This document shows, one piece after another, positions 57,827 to 64,000 of a stretch of DNA of 64,000 nucleotides. Origin of the DNA: Paenibacillus lutrae (GTDB lineage Bacteria; Bacillota; Bacilli; Paenibacillales; NBRC-103111). The translations under genes and the position numbers were made by a program. Below the pieces are notes generated by a model. The model made no database searches and was not told the DNA's origin. It was given only the letters and a program-made list of their open reading frames with translations. How positions within the stretch are numbered: position 1 is the first letter of the stretch; every line of letters starts with the position of its first letter. The stretch is taken from contig NZ_RHLK01000004.1 in the NCBI RefSeq assembly GCF_009757775.1, positions 181,198 through 245,197 on the forward strand. The letters are read 5' to 3'.

Positions 57827-58429
57827 CTAGTGCTTCTTCCTGTTCGTTTGGTTAAGAGCCCGAAACATGTCACGGGTATAACCGCCTGCCAGCACGACCA
57901 GAAGACTCCCCAGCTTCCCGCCTGCGAACACGCAAATAAATCCAATCACCATCACAACCAGAGATTTAAACAGCGTATCGATTGGAACCACGATATACAT
58001 ATCCACAAAGTGAAGCAGCAATGGTGCCGCGATCATAATCAGCGGTGAAATGTACAGAACGAATGCCCCGAGGAAGCAGACCAGACCGAGCAGAAATTTC
58101 AGCATGAGCCACTGAATCGCTTTCCAGTTAACCGGATCGAGCAGTTCCTCTTTGGCCTGCAGCCATACGCTTCCTTCCGCTAATGCTTTTCCCGGGTACG
58201 ATTCAATTGAAATATCCGTATAGAGTTTCGTCTGAATTCGTTCATATTGCGTAAAAGTCTGTGTTGTGCGCATGATGTTCTTGAGCAGCGGAATGCCGAT
58301 CAGCGTAAAAGACAGAGACAAACCGAACGTCAGACTGACCATATAAAAGCAAAAGTAAAAAAAACCTGTTCCAAAAGTAAGCAACAAAAACCAAAAGTTT
58401 TGTACGTGCTTAAGTAATCTTCTTTCCAT
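57827..58429 (-). CDS. Membrane sensor-domain protein
   Basis: A 200-residue protein with four membrane helices in two pairs, separated by a charged loop. The SLTFGLSLSFTLIGIPLL stretch is typical of the putative sensor domain (PF13796) found in front of such kinases. It probably works with the kinase downstream, replacing a fused sensor. ATG with AGGGAGCGG site. Confidence 0.8.
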   Translation of the reverse strand: MERRLLKHVQNFWFLLLTFGTGFFYFCFYMVSLTFGLSLSFTLIGIPLLKNIMRTTQTFTQYERIQTKLYTDISIESYPGKALAEGSVWLQAKEELLDPVNWKAIQWLMLKFLLGLVCFLGAFVLYISPLIMIAAPLLLHFVDMYIVVPIDTLFKSLVVMVIGFICVFAGGKLGSLLVVLAGGYTRDMFRALNQTNRKKH

Positions 58430-58624
58430 AAAGCTCCGCTCCCTTTCTTCTATTTCCTACTCTCTTCGATACCTTCCCTGATAACTTCGTATTTCAATCT
58501 CCCAGCAAGTAAGCTGCATGTTTGCCCTGTGTCTGAAGTTATCCCGCATGTATGAAAGTCTCCTTCCCCTCTCTTCTGCTGCCTGTATCTTATCTCTCCT
58601 GTTGTCAACAAGACTAGTGTCAAA

Positions 58625-58638
58625 GTGTCATATGACAC
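58625..58638. promoter_or_regulatory. Perfect palindrome, candidate operator
   Basis: GTGTCATATGACAC, with related GTGACAT at 58712 and GTGTCAT at 58732. LuxR-type regulators bind such inverted repeats; it lies 200 bp before the sensor gene and could be its autoregulatory site. The gap 58430-58855 holds no clear gene. Confidence 0.5.
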
Positions 58639-58855
58639 GTGCAGTGATTTCCGGTACCGATTTCATGCGAAAATAGACCTCCCATGTGTGATCCGCACTT
58701 CGTGACATGCCATCAAGACAAGTGTCATGCCTTCTTTACGATTCATCATGTATCAGGCTGCAAATTCCCGTTCCGTCCGGGGGCCCCCATACTGGTGACG
58801 AAAGCTAACTTGCCGCTGTGACAGCCTCATTGAGATACTTTGGGGGTGATACACG

Positions 58856-58945
58856 ATGAGAGCACACGTAAAGGAGGAAACGGCTCTTTGTGAATCAAAT
58901 GATGATCCTGCACAAGAAAACGGCCAGAAAACTACGAGCAGTTAA
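58856..58945 (+). CDS. Possible 29-codon leader ORF
   Basis: ATG AGA GCA CAC ... AGT TAA after a GGGGGTGAT site, ending 14 bp before the serine hydrolase ATG. Its product is hydrophilic. Its 3' end contains the ribosome site of the next gene, so translation coupling is possible. It may be chance. Confidence 0.3.
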   Translation: MRAHVKEETALCESNDDPAQENGQKTTSS

Positions 58946-58959
58946 AGGAGAACCCCACG

Positions 58960-60954
58960 ATGAATACAAGGATACGCAACCTGAGTCTAGCTGCCCTATT
59001 AGCTGCCTCCACTGCAATTACAGCTTGTACACCTGCACCGGTTAAACCGGAAGTGTCTCAGCCGGCAGATCCGGATAAAATGAACGGACCGCAAGACGGT
59101 AAAGAAGTCGAAGCGTTCGCCGATCCTCTTTTTGCGGAAATGATGAAGAAAGATAATGTGGCCGGATCGAATTTCGTCGTCGTTAAAGATGGCAAAGTGC
59201 TGGTCAACAAGGGATACGGTTACGCGGATAAAGAGAAGAAGATTCCAGTCGATCCAGACACGGTGTTCCAGATCGCTTCCGTATCCAAGACTTTCACGGC
59301 GCTCGCTGTGATGCAGATGGTCGACGAGGGAAAACTGGATCTGAACAGAGATGTCAATGAATACCTAGGCGGATTGAAAGTGCCGAACACAACGGGCAAA
59401 CCGCTTACTTTGTTCGAGATGCTGAATTATACGAGCGGGGTGGACAAACCGGATATCACCACCTTCATCTCGCCGGATTATATCGGCCAGGACATCCCGA
59501 TGAAGTCGTTCATCGCCGGGCACATGCCGACAGTCGTCCGGCCGCCGGGCGAAGCTTATACGTATGACAACTTCGGATTTCTGCTGGCGGGTTTAGCCGT
59601 AGAGAACGTGAGCGGAATGCGTTTTGATGAGTATATGAAGACCAAAGTGTTTGAGCCGCTCGGCATGAAATCAACCAGTGTCCGCTATACGCCTGAGCTT
59701 AAGTCTAGAATGGCGCAGCATTACTCCCCTACAGGTGAACTTCAGCCGGCTTTTGGACATGCGCCGACCGACGGCCCTCAAGGCAGTATCCTTTCTACCG
59801 GAACCGATATGGCGAACTACCTGGTCATGCAGCTGGGCAGAGGCAAATTCGGGGACAAGCAGATTGTCAGTGCCAAGAGCATGGAGCCGATGCACACTTA
59901 TTCGGCCTTTGCCGATGCCGGCAAAACCATTCCGATTGCTACAGTTGGTTTTGAAGGCTATTACAAAGAATTGATGAATGGGCAGCATGTTGTTCTTAAA
60001 GGCGGCAATATGCCGGGCCACTCTTCCCTGATGGTTCTGATCCCGGAACAGAACACGGCCTTCTATATGTCTTACAACAGCGATACCCAAATGAGTGTCG
60101 GTTTCTATGAAGCGTTCATGGACCACTACTTCCCCGAACCTGTGAAAAAGCCGGCACCTGCCTATCAAGATCTGACCGCGCAAGACGCGCAGAAATACTT
60201 GGGCTTGTACCAGAATACACGCGCTTATGGTTTAAGAACCCAGTTTACCTACCAGGATGGAAAACTCATCATGGATGACGGAAGCACCGGCAAGCATACG
60301 CTCCGGATGATTACCCCGACCCTGTTCGATGACGAGGCCGGCGAGAAACTGGCTTTCCAGAAAGATGCAGCCGGCAGCATCAAGTACTTTTACTACACAA
60401 GCAAGAAGGGGATCAATGTGGTCGGACATTCTCAGAAAGTGGAGATGAAACCAGCCTTTGCCGATGTACCGGCTGACAGTCCGTACAAGCTTCATATTGA
60501 CCATCTGAATGCACTTACTATTATGGGGGCAGCACGAGACAATCTGTTCGAGCCCGCAAGAACCCTGACCCAAGGAGAATTCGCGGACCTGCTTATTCAA
60601 GCTCATGGCTGGTACATCTTCCCCGGCCAGAGTGAGAACAACAAGAAACAAATGATGGCCGATATTCCCGGATTCGAATCATCCGAAGTGATCACCCGGC
60701 AAATGGCGGCGGCCATGATTCAGAACCTCAAGCAGGCCAAACCTGCATCTGAGGTCCGGTTAACGGGTCCGACGGATGAATGGGCCGCAGCCAGAATCTC
60801 CGCGCTCCTCTCGCAAGGAATCGCCGATCCGGACACGAAAGTCGGCGCAGACGGTTCTGCCGACTTCCGTTCCAGGCAGCCGCTGCTTCGCCAGGAAGCC
60901 GCAGCCCTGCTCGACAAAGCATTCGGCGCGTATAGCTTGCCGATCAAGAACTAG
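58960..60954 (+). CDS. Serine hydrolase lipoprotein with SLH-like C-terminus
   Basis: A 664-residue exported protein. The signal sequence ends in a lipobox-like ITAC (Cys23). The catalytic domain (about 50-400) has the SxxK motif S107-VS-K110 and YDN (202-204), the pattern of class C beta-lactamases and penicillin-binding esterases. A beta-domain follows (about 400-505). The C-terminal 160 residues (from FADVPADSPYKLHIDHL, and AARISALLSQGIADPDT) resemble degenerate S-layer homology domains, which would bind cell-wall polymers. Substrate unknown: peptidoglycan peptide, ester or D-amino peptide. Start with AAAGGAG site. A truncated relative is at 37515. Confidence 0.88.
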   Translation: MNTRIRNLSLAALLAASTAITACTPAPVKPEVSQPADPDKMNGPQDGKEVEAFADPLFAEMMKKDNVAGSNFVVVKDGKVLVNKGYGYADKEKKIPVDPDTVFQIASVSKTFTALAVMQMVDEGKLDLNRDVNEYLGGLKVPNTTGKPLTLFEMLNYTSGVDKPDITTFISPDYIGQDIPMKSFIAGHMPTVVRPPGEAYTYDNFGFLLAGLAVENVSGMRFDEYMKTKVFEPLGMKSTSVRYTPELKSRMAQHYSPTGELQPAFGHAPTDGPQGSILSTGTDMANYLVMQLGRGKFGDKQIVSAKSMEPMHTYSAFADAGKTIPIATVGFEGYYKELMNGQHVVLKGGNMPGHSSLMVLIPEQNTAFYMSYNSDTQMSVGFYEAFMDHYFPEPVKKPAPAYQDLTAQDAQKYLGLYQNTRAYGLRTQFTYQDGKLIMDDGSTGKHTLRMITPTLFDDEAGEKLAFQKDAAGSIKYFYYTSKKGINVVGHSQKVEMKPAFADVPADSPYKLHIDHLNALTIMGAARDNLFEPARTLTQGEFADLLIQAHGWYIFPGQSENNKKQMMADIPGFESSEVITRQMAAAMIQNLKQAKPASEVRLTGPTDEWAAARISALLSQGIADPDTKVGADGSADFRSRQPLLRQEAAALLDKAFGAYSLPIKN

Positions 60955-61149
60955 AGCGGGCCAGCGGGATCGATGCTTCTCAAGAGCCTCAGGCTTCAAA
61001 GAACAGCATGCTCCAGCGGACAGACTGGCCCTATCTGCACCGTTACAGGAACAGTAAAGTTACTTCAGCAAGGGACAGCCGTATAGTTCTTCTTCGCAAC
61101 CTCTCCGAAGAATTTGAGCTGCCTCGCAAGCTGCATCTGTATAAACTCA

Positions 61150-61197
61150 AAAGGAGTGAGCCCCGGCAAACATGCCAGCGGGTTCACTCCTTTTTTA
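61150..61197 (+). terminator. Terminator of the serine hydrolase gene
   Basis: AAAAGGAGTGAGCCC and GGGTTCACTCCTTTT arms, then TTTATTT. It lies 195 bp after the stop codon; the stretch 60955-61149 has no recognisable feature. Confidence 0.8.
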
Positions 61198-61269
61198 TTT
61201 AGCTACGTAAGAAATAGGGCTATGCGAATCGGATGGTACGAAGAAGACCAGCACCGCATAATCGCGGTT

Positions 61270-61851
61270 TTATGTCTGGTCTTCCTTAATGTAAGTTTTT
61301 ACGGCAGGCGGTTCATAGGAACCGAATTTGTCCAGCAGCGCCGATGGATTGGAGTCCACAAGCACCATAGAACGGTATTTCTCCTGCAGAAATTGTTCAT
61401 TCGTCATATGATCGAAAAACTTCACGAGCGGCTCGTAGTAATCCTGGATGTTAAGCAGCCCGAATGGCTTCCGGTGCAGTCCAAGCTGCGCCCATGTGTA
61501 AATTTCAACGAATTCTTCCAGTGTGCCGGGACCTCCGGGCAGAGCCAGGAACCCGTCCGACAGCTGTTCCATCTTCGCCTTGCGTTCATGCATGGATTCT
61601 ACCACGATTAGCTCGGTTAAGTTCGTATGCGCAATTTCGCGCGTCTGCAGCATTTGAGGGATCACGCCGATTACCTTGCCGCCCTCTGCCAGAACGGCAT
61701 CCGCCACAGCACCCATAAGACCTACACTGGCTCCGCCATAAACGAGCGTAATCCCGCGCTTTGCCAGCTCCTTGCCGAGCGCAGCCGCCCCTTCTTTGTA
61801 CACGGCCGAAGCCCCGTTACTTGATCCGCAGAAAACCGCAATACTTTTCAT
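61270..61851 (-). CDS. yvdD: LOG-family nucleotide phosphoribohydrolase
   Basis: A 193-residue protein with VFCGSSNGAS, GITLVYGGASVGLMGAVAD and the LOG signature PGGPGTLEEFVE, as in YvdD and plant LOG enzymes, which release ribose 5-phosphate from nucleoside monophosphates. The physiological substrate in bacteria is not settled. Start preceded by GGAGGAG. It is alone. Confidence 0.9.
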   Translation of the reverse strand: MKSIAVFCGSSNGASAVYKEGAAALGKELAKRGITLVYGGASVGLMGAVADAVLAEGGKVIGVIPQMLQTREIAHTNLTELIVVESMHERKAKMEQLSDGFLALPGGPGTLEEFVEIYTWAQLGLHRKPFGLLNIQDYYEPLVKFFDHMTNEQFLQEKYRSMVLVDSNPSALLDKFGSYEPPAVKTYIKEDQT

Positions 61852-61954
61852 GATTTCTCCTCCATCCGTTTATCTAAGTTCTGGATATGACTATTAGTAT
61901 ATCGGTTAAATAGCGGAAGGGAAAGATGCTTCATAGTTTATAACAAGCGTATGA

Positions 61955-62308
61955 TTATTCACTCCATATTTTATTTACATCATTAAGGTCCGTTGTTTTT
62001 AATACAATCTTTGCATCATCCACAACAACAAAAGTGGGGAAATCCGCAATATCCAGAGCCTTAATCATCTCTTTATTACGTTTTTGAAAGTTGTCATAGA
62101 ATTGAACGGATTCAATTTTCTTAATATTTTTATTCCATATCCTGTTTACTTCTTTATCTAATTCATCAGCCCCACTGTCTTCTTTAAAGACATGCAGGGT
62201 ATAAGTATCAGACGATTTCGATTTTAATTGTTTAATAACTTCCTTTTGGCTTGTGCAACCAATTAGTAAAATAAAAAGCAGAAGATAACATAATTTCGTT
62301 AAATTCAC
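61955..62308 (-). CDS. Small lipoprotein, thioredoxin-like fold without CxxC
   Basis: A 117-residue lipoprotein: GTG start at 62308 with GAGGAG site, membrane segment and lipobox LLIGC. The mature part has ALDIADFPTFVVVDDAKIVLK, which recalls the cis-Pro strand of thioredoxin folds, but the redox CxxC is absent. Function unknown. It is AT-rich compared with its neighbours. Confidence 0.65.
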   Translation of the reverse strand: MNLTKLCYLLLFILLIGCTSQKEVIKQLKSKSSDTYTLHVFKEDSGADELDKEVNRIWNKNIKKIESVQFYDNFQKRNKEMIKALDIADFPTFVVVDDAKIVLKTTDLNDVNKIWSE

Positions 62309-62556
62309 TGCAATTGCTCCTCGACGACTAATTTTATAATCTTCAAACCTTATCAGCTTTATCACTTACTTCATATCAATCCGGTCATCCTTACAATATC
62401 TTGTTCTTTCTAAAATTATCAACAAAACTCCCTACGCATCATACAAATCATTCTTGCAAAATATACCATATTTTCAACCGAATAATATTTTTTCATTTCA
62501 AGCAGCCTCTATCTCTCTTCAGACATTGCTAGCACTTACCCTATTCTATACAAAAA

Positions 62557-62582
62557 AGGCTGCACCCCTAAGGATACAGCCT
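62557..62582 (-). terminator. Terminator of ileS
   Basis: Minus strand AGGCTG / CAGCCT arms with a longer partly paired loop followed by TTTTTT, 14 bp after the ileS stop codon. Confidence 0.75.
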
Positions 62583-62595
62583 GTTTATTCAGTTC

Positions 62596-64000
62596 CTATT
62601 CAATCCGCATTCCGAACGACTTGCTGCCGAACGAGAATGTCTCCATGCCGGCTTCCTCGGTATAAGCTACTTCGTTGACCAGCACGTTGTCACGCAGTAC
62701 ATGATCGAATGCTTCCAGGGCTGCTTTCAGCTCCGCATCCACATTCAGCACCAGATTAACACGCTTCTCGATCGGAAGCTCCAGCTTCTTGCGGTAATCC
62801 TGGATCGCACGGACGATCTCGCGGACAAGACCTTCCTGCTCCAGCTCACGGGTGATTTCCGTGTTCAGCGCAACGGTCATCTGGTAGCCGGACATGGAAG
62901 CGAATCCTTCCTTCGCGTGCTTCTCGACCAGCAGCTCATCCAGCGCGATCTGAACCGCCTCGCCGTCCAGCGTCAGGTCCAGGGAGCCGCTATCCACGAC
63001 GGCCTTGCTCTCCTCTGGCGACATCTGCTTCAGGTGGCCCTGGATCGGCCCGACGAGCTTGCCGAACTTCTTGCCCGCGACCTTCAGGTTCAGCTTCAGG
63101 CTGAACTGGACGTAGCGGCTGTCGCTCTGCTCCACGCGGATTTCCTTCACGTTGATTTCATCCTTGATGATGGATTCAAAACGGCTCAGATCGAAATCCC
63201 CGCTCAAGGATACGATCAGCTCCGACAAAGGCTGACGGGTCTTGATCGCCGTTTCATTGCGGACGCTGCGCGCCAGCTCTACGATCTTACGGGCGGTATC
63301 CATTTCCTTCTCAAGCCCGGCGTCAATTGCCGCCTCATTCACCTGCGGATAATCAGCCAGATGCACGCTGCCGTCTCCGGTCAGGTTCATGTAAATATCA
63401 TCGGCAATCAGCGGAGTGTAAGGCGCGACCATACGCGACAGTGTCACGAGCACCTCATGCAGCGTCTGGTAAGCCGACACTTTATCCATCGTCATTTCGC
63501 TGCCCCAGAAGCGGTCGCGTGAACGGCGGATGTACCAGTTGCTCAGCTCATCGACGAACAGCTCCATTTGCTTCGCCGCATTAAGGAAGTCGTTGACTTC
63601 GAGGCCCTTAATCACATTCTTCAGCACGCTGTTCAGTCGCGATAGAATCCAGCGGTCCAGCTCGTTCTCCGATACCTGCTGTGCATGATCCTCATGCTGG
63701 TAACCGTCGATTCCGGCATACAGCACGTAGAACGCATGCACGTTATTCAGCGTATCGACCAGCTTGGATTTCGCCTCCGCGACGATCCCTTTCGAGAAGC
63801 GCTTGCTGTTCCAAGGCGCGCTATCCGACAGGAGCGCCCAGCGGAACGCATCGGTGCCGAATTCCTCGATGATTTCCCAAGGATCGATAACGTTGCCCTT
63901 GCTCTTGGACATTTTCTGCCCGTTCTCATCCAGCACGTGGCCTGTCGAAATCACCGCTTTATAAGGCGCTTTGCCCTTAAACAGCGTCGATACCGCAAGC
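62596..64000 (-). CDS. ileS: Isoleucyl-tRNA synthetase, C-terminal part
   Basis: An incomplete gene whose 5' part lies beyond the window end; the frame is open to base 64000. About 468 codons are present. It includes the catalytic KMSKS motif (GQKMSKSKGNVIDPWEII) and the anticodon-binding helical domain (WYIRRSRDRFWG). The C-terminal end (KLNLKVAGKKFGKLVGP, ALNTEITRELEQEGLVREIV) is of the type without the zinc-binding tail, as in the eukaryote-like IleRS2 group; that group is often linked to mupirocin resistance. The T-box leader expected for ileS is outside the window. Confidence 0.94.
   Translation of the reverse strand, partial: LAVSTLFKGKAPYKAVISTGHVLDENGQKMSKSKGNVIDPWEIIEEFGTDAFRWALLSDSAPWNSKRFSKGIVAEAKSKLVDTLNNVHAFYVLYAGIDGYQHEDHAQQVSENELDRWILSRLNSVLKNVIKGLEVNDFLNAAKQMELFVDELSNWYIRRSRDRFWGSEMTMDKVSAYQTLHEVLVTLSRMVAPYTPLIADDIYMNLTGDGSVHLADYPQVNEAAIDAGLEKEMDTARKIVELARSVRNETAIKTRQPLSELIVSLSGDFDLSRFESIIKDEINVKEIRVEQSDSRYVQFSLKLNLKVAGKKFGKLVGPIQGHLKQMSPEESKAVVDSGSLDLTLDGEAVQIALDELLVEKHAKEGFASMSGYQMTVALNTEITRELEQEGLVREIVRAIQDYRKKLELPIEKRVNLVLNVDAELKAALEAFDHVLRDNVLVNEVAYTEEAGMETFSFGSKSFGMRIE

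Noticed and set aside
58450-58638. 62-codon frame before the sensor-domain gene
   Set aside because: Runs over the palindrome, no ribosome site, no conserved pattern.

Overview
The window looks like a chromosomal segment of an aerobic, spore-forming Firmicute, most probably Paenibacillus or a close relative (inference). The reasons are a GC content near 50% with strong AGGAGG-type ribosome binding sites, Bacillus-style operons (deoR/deoC/nupC/pdp, yclNOPQ, yrk-like sulfur genes, tenI-thiOSG), a yteA-type zinc-finger gene, an Sfp-type transferase and a secreted chitinase. No rRNA, tRNA, insertion sequence, prophage or CRISPR array was found.

Layout. 1-428: short tandem repeats. 429-3794: thiazole branch of thiamine synthesis (tenI-thiO-thiS-thiG, minus strand) behind a promoter, TPP riboswitch and terminator. 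4011-8412: YteA-like regulator, zinc-ribbon protein, DUF4127 protein, nanE. 8750-14524: a 1924-residue soluble hybrid kinase with about eleven HAMP-like units. 15134-19113: ROK kinase, PAP2 phosphatase, chitinase with a perfect cre site. 19252-29180: a CsoR/CstR-type repressor gene and, about 6 kb away, two transcription units of sulfur-trafficking genes, all with the same promoter-operator design; between them lie a cluster of DnaA-box-like sequences, a frameshifted glycerophosphodiesterase, a DinB protein and a Fur-boxed siderophore importer (yclNOPQ-like).

29344-33731: small membrane proteins, an MhqO-like dioxygenase and an EzrA-like coiled-coil membrane protein. 33940-36290: an AT-rich island with an AIPR-type phage-resistance candidate and a gene remnant. 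36292-39098: an SDR-family protein and decayed genes (a truncated serine hydrolase, a virginiamycin B lyase remnant). 39258-42358: a regulator made of a degenerate ABC ATPase fused to a LytTR domain, followed by the ABC transporter it probably controls. 42355-47288: small membrane and secreted proteins (several AT-rich), an excalibur protein and an Sfp-type phosphopantetheinyl transferase.

47410-54948: a complete nucleoside salvage cluster (deoR; deoC-cdd-nupC-deoB-deoD-pdp) with a DeoR operator and a cre-like site. 55240-58638: a VOC protein, a histidine kinase fused in one chain to its LuxR-type response regulator, and a membrane sensor-domain protein next to a perfect palindrome. 58856-64000: a serine hydrolase lipoprotein with SLH-like C-terminus, a LOG-family protein, a small lipoprotein, and the C-terminal part of ileS, cut by the window edge.

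The most notable items are the sulfur regulon with three matching operators, the AIPR gene in an AT-rich island, the poly-HAMP kinase, the kinase-regulator fusion with a membrane-tethered DNA-binding domain, and the DnaA-box cluster. All family assignments were made by reading motifs; no database search was run.
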